39,226 nt of DNA from Euryarchaeota archaeon UBA495 (GTDB taxonomy: Archaea > Thermoplasmatota > Poseidoniia > Poseidoniales > Poseidoniaceae). The position numbers and the translations under genes are program-made. The notes under the pieces are model-generated. The model did not search any database. It was not told the DNA's origin and saw only the letters and a list, made by a program, of their open reading frames with translations. Numbering within the stretch: position 1 is the stretch's first letter; each line of letters opens with the position of its first letter. Where the stretch lies: contig DALQ01000088.1 of NCBI GenBank assembly GCA_002496845.1, forward strand, positions 1 to 39,226, in the 5' to 3' direction. This document shows positions 26,769-34,166 of the stretch, piece by piece.

Positions 26769-29510
26769 TCATTCGCGCTTTGCGAACCGATAGCGGACCG
26801 CTTGGGCTTTGTTCAGGTACAAAATCGCCGTGAACGGATTTCCTTTCTTGGAAATGAGGTCGGAAAAGGGCCCGACTTGACCTTCGGTGATCAACGTCGC
26901 CGCTTCTTCTCGGGTCAACTCCCGCTTCGAAATTTCACGGGCAATCTGAATCTTGCACCCACTCCCCGCTTCCTCGGGTTGGTAGTGTGTCGGTGTTTCG
27001 ACGATGGCCACGTTGGTCTTCGGGCACACCGCCACAACGCCTGGCTTCACGTCGAACTTCGTTGCGTCTGCGGCAGCCTGACGGGGAGGGAAATCGTATT
27101 CGATTTTCTTGCCGTTCAAGACAAGATAGGCGCTGAAGGGGCGGCCTCGGCGTGACACGAAGCCTTCCAGGAGGGCTGAACGGCCCTCTGTGAGAATGGC
27201 CCGAGCTTCCTCTGGGGTGATCAGCCGCTGGCACATTTCTGCGCGAATCCCACGGAAACTGCATTCCTCGGCATCGCAAGCATACCCGTCGTGACCTTGT
27301 CGGATGGTGCCGGATTCACACACAGGGCACGTTGCAATCGCTTCGTCCGTAGCCTCGACGCTCCCTGCACCGTTGCCTTTCGAGGTGACCTTGCCGGCAT
27401 CACTCAATGTGACGGTTGCCGTGTACTCCTCACCGGTACGGCTGAAGAACCCGTGCAGGTCCTCAAGCGTGCTCTGCTCGATTAAACGAGACGCCGTGGC
27501 TCGATCGAACCAACGACCGGAGGTGTCTTTCCAGAAGATGAAGGAACATCCTTCCTCAGCGCCCAAATTCGCCACGCACTGGTAGGCAAGTGTGGTCTCC
27601 CGTACACTTTCTCCACAGGATGGGCATGGCCCAAGGTCCTCGTCATCGGCGTAGAGGACGGACCGATCGTGGTCCTTGATCCGGTGCACCATGGTCGTGG
27701 TCCGCTCTACAATGTCGCTCATGTAGGCGGTGCGTTCAACGTGCCCTCGTTGAACTTGGAGAAGACGATGTTCCATTTCTCCCGTCAATTCTGGGGAGGT
27801 GATCCAATCGACCCCAATCCTTCGCAGCAAGTCAATCAAACGCATGCCAATGGCGGTCGCACTCAGTTGACCGTTTCTTGCCCTGCGTATGTAGTTGCGA
27901 TCAATCAATTTCTCAATCGTCTCGGCTCGTGTTGCTGGCGTCCCAAGTCCCGTGTCCTTCAGGGCTTCTGAGAAATCGTCATCCTCCACTTGCCGTCCAG
28001 CATGTTCCATCAAGGAAAGCAGACGTGCTTCCTTGAGTCGGTTGGGAGGCTTGGACATTTCTTCGTGGAAGGTCACGTCGTCCAGCGTTGCTTCTGCACC
28101 GTCGCTGACGTTGCCCCAACCTTCGGGCAAGGCTGAATTCTTGGTTTCTATGTGGCGAAAACCTGGATCGACGAGGTGTTCAACGCTCTTGACGAAATCT
28201 TGCGCACCCGCCGTTGCGGTTCGTGTTTCAACGTTCCACGTCGAACGGTCTGACCAGGAGGCGAGGAAACGCCGTGCAATCAAGTCAAACAATTTGGCGT
28301 GGTCTGCAGGCAGGGCTTCTTGTGGAAGCACGCCGGTTGGTACGATGGCGTAGTGGTCACTCACCTTGGCGTCGTTGAAATTCCGTGCCGTGTTTCGCAG
28401 TCCTTCCTTGTTCAAGCGACCAATGTGCTCCTTGTACTCCTTGATGTCGGCCAAGGTGGCGATTGTTTCGTCAACCTTCGCGGTCATGTCCGTGGGCAAA
28501 TACTGTGAATCTGTCCGCGGGTATGTGGTGACCTTGTAGCGGTCATACAAGTCTTGAGCGACACTCAATGTACGGCGCGATGGCCAGGACCACAAACTGT
28601 TTGCGCGTCGCTGCAAACTGGTCAAGTCGAAATTCAACGGTGGGCGCTCATGCTTGGGCCGTTCTTGCACGGAGACCGTCACATCGGATGCGGCAGCAAG
28701 GTCCGCTTCAACGAGGTTCTTCTCCTCAAGGTCGAGGATCCTGTTGGCCTTGTACTCCGGTCGGTTCTCGTCGGCCTTGTGGTCGCGACGTACCCACTTC
28801 GCTGACCAAGATGCACCCTGCGACTGAACATCGGCGGTTACGTTCCAGAAGGGCTCAGGGACGTAGCTGAGAATGCGTTGTTCTTCGTCCGCAATCATGG
28901 CGAGCGTGGCCGTTTGCACACGTCCAAGGCTGATCGTCGTGCGTTCTCTTCGCCCTTTGAGGAAGGTGTTTCCAACCCGCGAGCCGTTCATGCCAATGAT
29001 CCAATCTGCTTCGGAGCGAGAGCGTGCAGCATCACCCAAGTTGTCGAACGTCGCACTTGGTTGCCGTCCTTCCCATGCCGTCGTGATGGCGCCGGCGGTC
29101 ATGGACTGCAACCACATCCGTGTGGTGGGAGCTTTGGCCCCTGTGTGCTCGATGATGCTTCGGAAGATCAGTTCACCCTCACGTGCTGCGTCACAAGCAT
29201 TGACGATTTCTGTGACATCCTTGGCTGTGATGCGCTTTTTGATGGCGGTCAAGACCTTCCGGTTACGGCCACCCTTGGCTTTGTATTCGAACGGTTCTGG
29301 GACGATGGGCAAACGGTCGATGGTCTTCCGCCAATTCTTGAATTCGGGATCGTAGTCTTCTGGGAACTTCTGTTCGACGAGATGACCGATGGCCCATGTG
29401 ACGGCAAGACCGTCGCCAACCCACGCGTCGTCGGCCTTTTTCTTGGCGCCAAGAACCTTGGCGATGTCGTCGGCAACGCTGGGTTTCTCCGCGATGATGA
29501 CGACGGTCAT
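26769..29510 (-). CDS. topB: Type IA DNA topoisomerase, TopB (topoisomerase III)-like
   Basis: 913 residues from ATG 29510 (MTVVIIAEKPSVADDIA); open codons upstream are not family-like. The TOPRIM domain carries the catalytic Glu in IIAEKPS and the acidic pair in the NACDAAREGELIFR segment (DxxxEG). The active-site Tyr is near residue 329 in TTYPRTDSQYLP. IGMNGSRVGNTF and GRVQTATLAMI are further family segments. After residue about 640 comes a CPSCG...C zinc ribbon, then a second Cys-rich unit. Two C-terminal repeats of about 60 residues follow (LLEGFVSRRGRPFSAYLVLNG and FSDLISKKGNPFTAILYLN), matching the C-terminal repeat of bacterial TopB. It relaxes or decatenates DNA by single-strand passage. 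Domain order resembles bacterial TopB, which suggests transfer from bacteria. Confidence 0.93.
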   Translation of the reverse strand: MTVVIIAEKPSVADDIAKVLGAKKKADDAWVGDGLAVTWAIGHLVEQKFPEDYDPEFKNWRKTIDRLPIVPEPFEYKAKGGRNRKVLTAIKKRITAKDVTEIVNACDAAREGELIFRSIIEHTGAKAPTTRMWLQSMTAGAITTAWEGRQPSATFDNLGDAARSRSEADWIIGMNGSRVGNTFLKGRRERTTISLGRVQTATLAMIADEEQRILSYVPEPFWNVTADVQSQGASWSAKWVRRDHKADENRPEYKANRILDLEEKNLVEADLAAASDVTVSVQERPKHERPPLNFDLTSLQRRANSLWSWPSRRTLSVAQDLYDRYKVTTYPRTDSQYLPTDMTAKVDETIATLADIKEYKEHIGRLNKEGLRNTARNFNDAKVSDHYAIVPTGVLPQEALPADHAKLFDLIARRFLASWSDRSTWNVETRTATAGAQDFVKSVEHLVDPGFRHIETKNSALPEGWGNVSDGAEATLDDVTFHEEMSKPPNRLKEARLLSLMEHAGRQVEDDDFSEALKDTGLGTPATRAETIEKLIDRNYIRRARNGQLSATAIGMRLIDLLRRIGVDWITSPELTGEMEHRLLQVQRGHVERTAYMSDIVERTTTMVHRIKDHDRSVLYADDEDLGPCPSCGESVRETTLAYQCVANLGAEEGCSFIFWKDTSGRWFDRATASRLIEQSTLEDLHGFFSRTGEEYTATVTLSDAGKVTSKGNGAGSVEATDEAIATCPVCESGTIRQGHDGYACDAEECSFRGIRAEMCQRLITPEEARAILTEGRSALLEGFVSRRGRPFSAYLVLNGKKIEYDFPPRQAAADATKFDVKPGVVAVCPKTNVAIVETPTHYQPEEAGSGCKIQIAREISKRELTREEAATLITEGQVGPFSDLISKKGNPFTAILYLNKAQAVRYRFAKRE

Positions 29511-29532
29511 GGATGAGCCGGCCCCGTCGAGC

Positions 29533-30027
29533 CTACTTGAACGATGTTGTGTTCTGCCGCGTCCGCCATGCCAACTCGTCCCATGGTGCTTCCAACCCCG
29601 GCCCTCCGCATCCCAAGCAACCTGGATAACCTGCCTCAACCAAGCCGTGGGCCATCGAAAACACGTCCACGATGTTGACGCCTAATGGGCCGTCGTTTTG
29701 GAAGAGGAGCACACCCAAATGCTCCGTTTTGGTCCATGTGACGAGTGATGCTCCGGTGTCGGCGTCGAGAATGAAGTTCGTATCCGATTCCTCCACCTCT
29801 GGCAGGCTCAATTGCGCAGGATTCGCTTCTGCGATGGCGGTCACAAGGTTATGGGCATCCGTCATGTGTTGAGGCTCCACTGCGAGGCGAACAAGCGGGG
29901 TGCGCAAGATCCTCCGTGCGGCCTCCCGGACGGCGGGCCAACGCTCGTCATCCGGGCTCATGGATGCACGAAGAGCCCGTAATGCTTGAAGGATGCCGGT
30001 GAGCGAAGGATTCCATGGGCTGGGCAT
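29533..30027 (-). CDS. Small hypothetical protein upstream of topB
   Basis: 164 residues if started at ATG 30027, which overlaps the start of pyrD head to head by 13 bases. ATG 29961 (MSPDDERW) avoids the overlap and gives 142 residues. I do not recognise it. It begins with amphipathic helices (ILQALRALRASM, VREAARRILRTPLVRLAV). An alpha/beta-looking part follows, with NFILDADTGASLVTWTKTEHLGVLLFQNDGPLGVNIVDVFSMAHGLVEAG. Near the C-terminus are two close Cys in CLGCGG, which could bind a metal. It has no TM and no signal peptide. Its stop is 22 bases before topB, so it is probably the first gene of that operon. Confidence 0.6.
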   Translation of the reverse strand: MPSPWNPSLTGILQALRALRASMSPDDERWPAVREAARRILRTPLVRLAVEPQHMTDAHNLVTAIAEANPAQLSLPEVEESDTNFILDADTGASLVTWTKTEHLGVLLFQNDGPLGVNIVDVFSMAHGLVEAGYPGCLGCGGPGLEAPWDELAWRTRQNTTSFK

Positions 30028-31088
30028 ACCGTACCTTCGTGCGGCCGGTTCAACGGTTGCAAAGCAGCGAAGGCGCTCACGGCCGAGCCCTCCGCATGTT
30101 GCGCCTTGCGTCTGCCACAAGGGCAGGACAAGCCGCCCTCCGCCGGCTGTATAAGCCGAAGCAAGCAGAATCCGTTGAGGTCTGGGGGCTTCATTTCCCA
30201 AATCGCTTCGGGCTTGCGGCAGGCATGGACAAGCGGGCAGAAGCCCTTCGTGGATGGTCGAGCATCGGTTTTGGGTTCATCGAAGTCGGTGGCGTGACGA
30301 TGCATGCACAGGAAGGGAATCCAAAACCGAGGATGTTCCGCGACGACCGTTCTCGCTCCTTGATCAACCGAATGGGATTCAACAACGACGGTTCAGAAGC
30401 CGTGGCGGAGCGCATCAGCAAGGATTTGTCGAAACGTGGTTCGCTCCCATGCCCCCTTTTCGTCAACCTTGGGAAATCAAAAATCACCCCGAACGAAGAG
30501 GCACTTTCGGATTACGCCACGTCCATGCAACGCCTTCATCATGTGGTCGACGGTTTCGTGGTCAACGTTTCATCTCCCAACACGCCCAACCTTCGGGATT
30601 TGCAACATGAATCCGTGCTAGGTGACTTGTTGGAGGGACTCTCGAAGGTGTTGAGTGACCTGAACGCCACGGTCGAAAGCCCGCGCCCGATGTTGGTCAA
30701 ATTTGCACCGGATTTGGACGTAGCAACTCTCCTCGGGATGGTGGACGTTGCTCGTAACGCTGGGGCAGACGGCGTTGTGTTGTCCAACACAACGGTTGAA
30801 CGCGGGCCGGCAGAACACCCCGCTCAAGCCCGATTCCTCGCCGAAAAGGGCGGACTCTCCGGTGCTCCGTTGAAGGACCGAAGCACTGCGTTGATTCAAG
30901 CCGTTCATGACCATACCGACGGTTCGTGGCCGATCATTGGCGTCGGCGGAATTTCGGACGCGAAAGACGCCCAAGAAAAATTGGATGCGGGGGCCACGCT
31001 TCTCCAAGCCTACTCAGCTTTCGTCTTCGAAGGGCCTTCGCTTGTTCGGAACGTCGTCGACGGATTGGCTTCAACGTCGACTTCTTAG
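30015..31088 (+). CDS. pyrD: Dihydroorotate dehydrogenase, class 2 (quinone-dependent)
   Basis: 357 residues from ATG 30015. The N-terminal extension of about 50 helical residues (MGWAYRTFVRPVQRL...) before the barrel is the membrane-associating, quinone-tunnel element of class 2 enzymes. FMN-barrel motifs are GLHFPNRFGLAAGMDK, RMGFNNDG, NLGKSK, VNVSSPNTPNLRDLQ with the catalytic Ser, VLSNTTVERG, GGLSGAPLKDRS and IIGVGGISDAKDAQEKLDAGATLLQAYSAFVFEGP. It oxidises dihydroorotate to orotate in pyrimidine synthesis and passes electrons to the quinone pool. Many archaea use class 1 enzymes, so this fits a bacterial-derived respiratory set together with MqnC. ccmE follows 22 bases downstream. Confidence 0.95.
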   Translation: MGWAYRTFVRPVQRLQSSEGAHGRALRMLRLASATRAGQAALRRLYKPKQAESVEVWGLHFPNRFGLAAGMDKRAEALRGWSSIGFGFIEVGGVTMHAQEGNPKPRMFRDDRSRSLINRMGFNNDGSEAVAERISKDLSKRGSLPCPLFVNLGKSKITPNEEALSDYATSMQRLHHVVDGFVVNVSSPNTPNLRDLQHESVLGDLLEGLSKVLSDLNATVESPRPMLVKFAPDLDVATLLGMVDVARNAGADGVVLSNTTVERGPAEHPAQARFLAEKGGLSGAPLKDRSTALIQAVHDHTDGSWPIIGVGGISDAKDAQEKLDAGATLLQAYSAFVFEGPSLVRNVVDGLASTSTS

Positions 31089-31110
31089 CCCTCACCTCCA
31101 ACGAAAGAAC

Positions 31111-31497
31111 ATGCTGACCCGCCGGGTCAAACTCCTGATGGTGGGTGCTGCCATCACCTTGGGTCTCTTCGCGACCCTGCTTGTGGATGCTCCAGCACCA
31201 ACCATGACCGTTGACGAAGTGCTCGCTGAAGCCATCGATGGTCGTGATGTGGCCGTTCGGGGCGAAGTTTTGGACGGGAGCATCGACAACGCAACCTCCA
31301 CCTTTGTGTTGGAAGGCACCTCGAGCACGCTGACGATTTCGTTCCTCGATGCATCCGTATCGAACGGTTTGGGCGACAACAGGACGGTGTACGCCGAAGG
31401 AACTCTGATGCAAACAAGCGACGGTTGGGTGCTCGAGGCAACGACCATCAAGACCTCATGCCCCTCAAAGTACGAAGAAGAAGGGACGACTGATTGA
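31111..31497 (+). CDS. ccmE: Cytochrome c maturation heme chaperone CcmE, CxxxY variant
   Basis: 128 residues from ATG 31111. One N-terminal TM (LLMVGAAITLGLFATLLV) anchors an OB-fold domain outside. The strand pattern VAVRGEVLDGSID, STFVLEGTSSTLTISF, RTVYAEGTLMQ and GWVLEATTI follows CcmE. At the place of the heme-attaching H-x3-Y of bacterial CcmE is C117-P-S-K-Y121. A CxxxY motif is known from archaeal and some sulfate-reducer CcmE proteins, so this is the alternative heme-binding form. CcmE holds heme covalently and hands it to apocytochrome c. The other Ccm genes are not in the window. It lies behind pyrD, and the SRP RNA begins about 30 bases after its stop. Confidence 0.82.
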   Translation: MLTRRVKLLMVGAAITLGLFATLLVDAPAPTMTVDEVLAEAIDGRDVAVRGEVLDGSIDNATSTFVLEGTSSTLTISFLDASVSNGLGDNRTVYAEGTLMQTSDGWVLEATTIKTSCPSKYEEEGTTD

Positions 31498-31504
31498 AAT
31501 AGAG
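31495..31504 (+). promoter_or_regulatory. Possible TATA element of the SRP RNA gene
   Basis: The AT-rich stretch TGAAATAGAG lies across the ccmE stop codon, about 25 bases before the base where the terminal helix of the SRP RNA begins. Spacing fits an archaeal TATA box; the sequence is a weak match. Confidence 0.35.
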
Positions 31505-31525
31505 TCGGCTCGACCGCCTAATGGG

Positions 31526-31827
31526 ATAGGTGGGGGGCTCGGCGTACCCTGTACCGCACATCGTCGTTATGGCGGACCGAATGCCCCGGGGCGGCGAACC
31601 CGACCCGTGGTCTCCCGCTTGCGGACGTAGATGTCTCGCCCCCACATGACCCGGGTGCCAAGAACCGTCTCCGGAGGGAGACGGGAATCGGATAACCGGG
31701 GGAACAGGTCAGGCCGGGAACGGAGCAGCCCTACCTGGGGCCATGGGTGCTGTGGGGACCCGGGACGGAGGAAGCCAGCGGATTTGGGCCATGGGGACGA
31801 GCGTCCACCTGGGGCACTCCCACCTCA
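31526..31827 (+). ncRNA. ffs: Signal recognition particle RNA (archaeal 7S RNA)
   Basis: An archaeal SRP RNA of about 300 bases. The SRP54-binding helix 8 is at 31707-31735, with GTCAGG on one side and GGAGCAGCC on the other around the CCGGGAACGG loop. Helix 6 is a perfect hairpin near 31665-31684 (CCGTCTCC, GGAG tetraloop, GGAGACGG), the SRP19 site. The 5' domain has the conserved GGGGGGCTCGGCG...CCCTGTACCGC layout near 31532-31556. The archaeal closing helix 1 is formed by 31528-31536 with 31817-31825 (nine pairs, one G-U), which fixes both ends to within a few bases. The archease stop codon on the other strand overlaps the last bases. The RNA is the core of co-translational membrane targeting. 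Confidence 0.93.
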
Positions 31828-32313
31828 GACATCCAGCAGGACGTCCGCATACCACGCGGGTCCAACGAGGCTTGGCATCTTCTCATCCCTTCCTGGCAGC
31901 GTTTCGCCTGCCTGAAGGGCCTGCAACGTGAGTTCATGGCTGCTGACGGCTTTCACCTCGACGCCTCGAACCATGTCGTTGGCGCTCACGTACGCCACCA
32001 TGGCACGCAATCTGGCCCCTTGTTCGTCTTGCGTGATGTGAACGTCCGCACTCAACATCCAACGGCTCTTCGTTTGGGCTTGGTACAGGACCTCATCCAA
32101 CCACGCAAGGAGCAGAAGGTCGAGATCAGTTCTTCCTTCGTTCGCATTCAACATCGCCGCCCATTCTCCATGCTGGACCCGTGATGGGTTGGTCTCTTGT
32201 GGGTCCATTGCGGCAAGAACGCCAAGGGCAGCCTCTGCAAACACCCGCTCGACCGTTGGCGCCATGGCGCGAAGGCCAAGGTCAGCGGTGGTGGGCCAAA
32301 TCCAATGGCTCAC
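31825..32313 (-). CDS. Archease (RtcB tRNA ligase cofactor)
   Basis: 162 residues from a GTG at 32313, four bases after the kinase stop; this start gives the usual short N-terminus (SHWIWPTTADLGLRA). Archease features are TADLGLRAMAPTVERVFAEAALGVLAAM, then LDLLLLAWLDEVLYQAQTK, GVEVKAVSSHELTL and the C-terminal VLLDV ending, where the final Asp is conserved. In most family members the first motif is DHTAD; here it is PTTAD, so the His is Thr. Archease speeds guanylylation of the RNA ligase RtcB, which joins tRNA exons and repairs RNA. No rtcB gene lies in the window. endA, encoding the enzyme that cuts the introns, is close by and divergent. Confidence 0.88.
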   Translation of the reverse strand: MSHWIWPTTADLGLRAMAPTVERVFAEAALGVLAAMDPQETNPSRVQHGEWAAMLNANEGRTDLDLLLLAWLDEVLYQAQTKSRWMLSADVHITQDEQGARLRAMVAYVSANDMVRGVEVKAVSSHELTLQALQAGETLPGRDEKMPSLVGPAWYADVLLDV

Positions 32314-32317
32314 AAAC

Positions 32318-33379
32318 TCACCGTTTTGAGATCTGCAGGTTCCACGCTGTTTCCCGCATTCGTTCAATCAAATCGTCCCGGGTCAGCACAAATCGTTCTG
32401 TTCGGTCCGCGCCAAGGATGCATTCCGACGCAGCGTTGGCGAGGAGGGCCGTCGCATGCACGTCAAAGCCAGCGGAGACAGCAGCCGTGATGGCGACCGC
32501 AGCGGCATCGATGAGGCCAATCATTTGCTTGAGTTCCGTCAATGTGCAATCCACGTGCGCGTCTTCACCTTCGCCGCTGTAGATGGTCACACCGCTCGAT
32601 CCTTCGAGCACCAGGAGATGTTGCCAGCCGTGTTCCTGCAGCAACCCATGTGCGGCTTGAGCAGGGTTGTCCGCTCCAAGGCGTCGACGCATCAATTCCA
32701 GACCTTGCGATTGCATCACGACCCAGGCCACGCCTTGGGTCCGATGAAAACCCGTGAGCTTTGGATCTGCAATGACAGGCACGCCTGCTGCATTCGCCCG
32801 TTCGATGAGCCTGGCCGCACCATCGTCGGTGACCACGCCTTGTCCGTAATCGGAGAGAATGACGGCCGCAGCACCGTCCACCTTCTCGCAGGCGAGGTCA
32901 TACATGGCCTCAAGAGCCTCTGGAGGCATCGGCTCATCGGCCTCAATGTCCCAACGAAGCATCAATTGTTCATCTCGAACGAGGTTTTGTCGCGTCGCCA
33001 ACAGCCGTGTTTTGACCGTCGTTGTTCGTCCCTCGACGATGCTGATCGTGTCGGTGTTAACCCCTTCTTCACTGAGATAGTCCAACACACTCACGCCTGC
33101 TCCATCGTCTCCAACGACCCCAAACAAGCACGGATTCAAGCCCAAAGAGACCAGCCCTCGAGCGACATGGGCGGCGGCGCCAACAGCTTCCTCTCGTCGA
33201 GTTTCCTTCAACACAGGAACGGGGGCACGGGTGTTGAGGTTGTCCGCAAAACCGTGAATGTAGCGATCCATCATGATGTCACCAACCAACACAATGTTGT
33301 TCGATGGAAGGTCGGCCAGCGTGCCGATGATGGACGTCAGGCGGTCATGAGCGTCCATCTCAGAATCCGTCATGCCCAT
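32318..33379 (-). CDS. PfkB/ribokinase-family kinase, HldE N-domain-like, with altered active site
   Basis: 353 residues from ATG 33379; ATG 33373 is also possible. The closest pattern is the heptose-7-phosphate kinase (RfaE/HldE domain 1): IVLVGDIMMDRYIHGFAD, APVPVLKETRREEAVGAAAHVARGLVSLG, LFGVVGDDGAG, TTTVKTRLLA, VILSDYGQGVVTDDG and VIADPK. The usual substrate-binding GGAANVA reads GAAAHVA. The DxxGAGD anion-hole and catalytic motif reads as IGLIDAAA, keeping the Asp but losing the Gly-Ala-Gly. So the sugar kinase activity is uncertain; the substrate may differ, or the protein may be regulatory. It sits between the wHTH gene and archease with gaps of 21 and 4 bases, so these three form an operon. 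Confidence 0.8.
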   Translation of the reverse strand: MGMTDSEMDAHDRLTSIIGTLADLPSNNIVLVGDIMMDRYIHGFADNLNTRAPVPVLKETRREEAVGAAAHVARGLVSLGLNPCLFGVVGDDGAGVSVLDYLSEEGVNTDTISIVEGRTTTVKTRLLATRQNLVRDEQLMLRWDIEADEPMPPEALEAMYDLACEKVDGAAAVILSDYGQGVVTDDGAARLIERANAAGVPVIADPKLTGFHRTQGVAWVVMQSQGLELMRRRLGADNPAQAAHGLLQEHGWQHLLVLEGSSGVTIYSGEGEDAHVDCTLTELKQMIGLIDAAAVAITAAVSAGFDVHATALLANAASECILGADRTERFVLTRDDLIERMRETAWNLQISKR

Positions 33380-33400
33380 GTTGGACCTTCAGCGGCCGTA

Positions 33401-34093
33401 TCACTTCATCATGTCGTGAAGGAGGGTGACCACATGCGACATCAGAGCCTCGTCCAACGGACCGAGTTCTGCTTTCAATCTGGTCAAAATCGCCTCTTCG
33501 TCTTCTGTGATGATGGCGTCGTTCAGCGCCGTATGCAAGCACGCCAAGAACACGGCTTCTGCCCCTTCCAACGTGGCTGACTCATCCATGCGGGCGTGGT
33601 GTGGTTCATCCAACAGGACCGTTAGTTCTTCTTCACTGCATCCCAACAAGCGGGCTGCACGTTCGACCGTGTTCACGTCCAGGTCAGGTGTAGGGTCAGG
33701 CTTCGCCGCATGTGGCACGCTGCTTTGAACCAGATGAAGGCGGCCACCGTCGATGACGTCCAATGCATGTTCACGACCATTGGTCGTGTCGATCAGGTTC
33801 CCTGCATGCTCGGTGCGCAACCGGTTCACCTCATCGATGCCGCTTGGCGTCAGGACATGGACCCTCAGGCGTTGCCGATGGCCGTCCACCCGCTGCAAGA
33901 CGAGTTTGATGAAACCACGTTCCACCAATTTTCGTACCGCACGGGGCACGTGTTTTCGTTGAATTCCAATGCCCTCGGCCATTCCAGTCTGCGTCTGTTG
34001 CACGGGCTTCAAACCCCGTCCTCCTCGGTCAACATGACCGAGATGAAGCATGATGCGGTCCAACACAGGGAGCGGCTTCGAATCGTCTCCCAT
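33401..34093 (-). CDS. Winged-helix transcriptional regulator with C-terminal helical domain
   Basis: 230 residues from ATG 34093. The N-terminal 90 residues are a winged helix-turn-helix: VLDRIMLHLGHV, then GMAEGIGIQRKHVPRAVRKLVERGFIKLVLQRVDG and a basic wing LRVHVLTPSGIDEVNRL, as in archaeal MarR/ArsR-like regulators. The C-terminal 100 residues are helical and acidic. Their AVFLACLHTALNDAIITEDEEAILTRLKAELG segment looks like a TerB-type helix pair (acidic loop followed by EE). It is first in the operon with the kinase and archease and diverges from endA across 73 bases, so control of one or both units from that gap is likely. The effector is unknown. Confidence 0.75.
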   Translation of the reverse strand: MGDDSKPLPVLDRIMLHLGHVDRGGRGLKPVQQTQTGMAEGIGIQRKHVPRAVRKLVERGFIKLVLQRVDGHRQRLRVHVLTPSGIDEVNRLRTEHAGNLIDTTNGREHALDVIDGGRLHLVQSSVPHAAKPDPTPDLDVNTVERAARLLGCSEEELTVLLDEPHHARMDESATLEGAEAVFLACLHTALNDAIITEDEEAILTRLKAELGPLDEALMSHVVTLLHDMMK

Positions 34094-34166
34094 AAGGCGA
34101 ATTCATGATTGGTGCATAGGAACCTTCCTCCGTTTCGACTATGAGGGTCCCACAACAGGGCGTGGC

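Noticed and set aside
32456..33580. A 374-codon plus-strand frame opposite the PfkB-like kinase
   Set aside because: The kinase motifs are on the minus strand and the plus frame has no known pattern.
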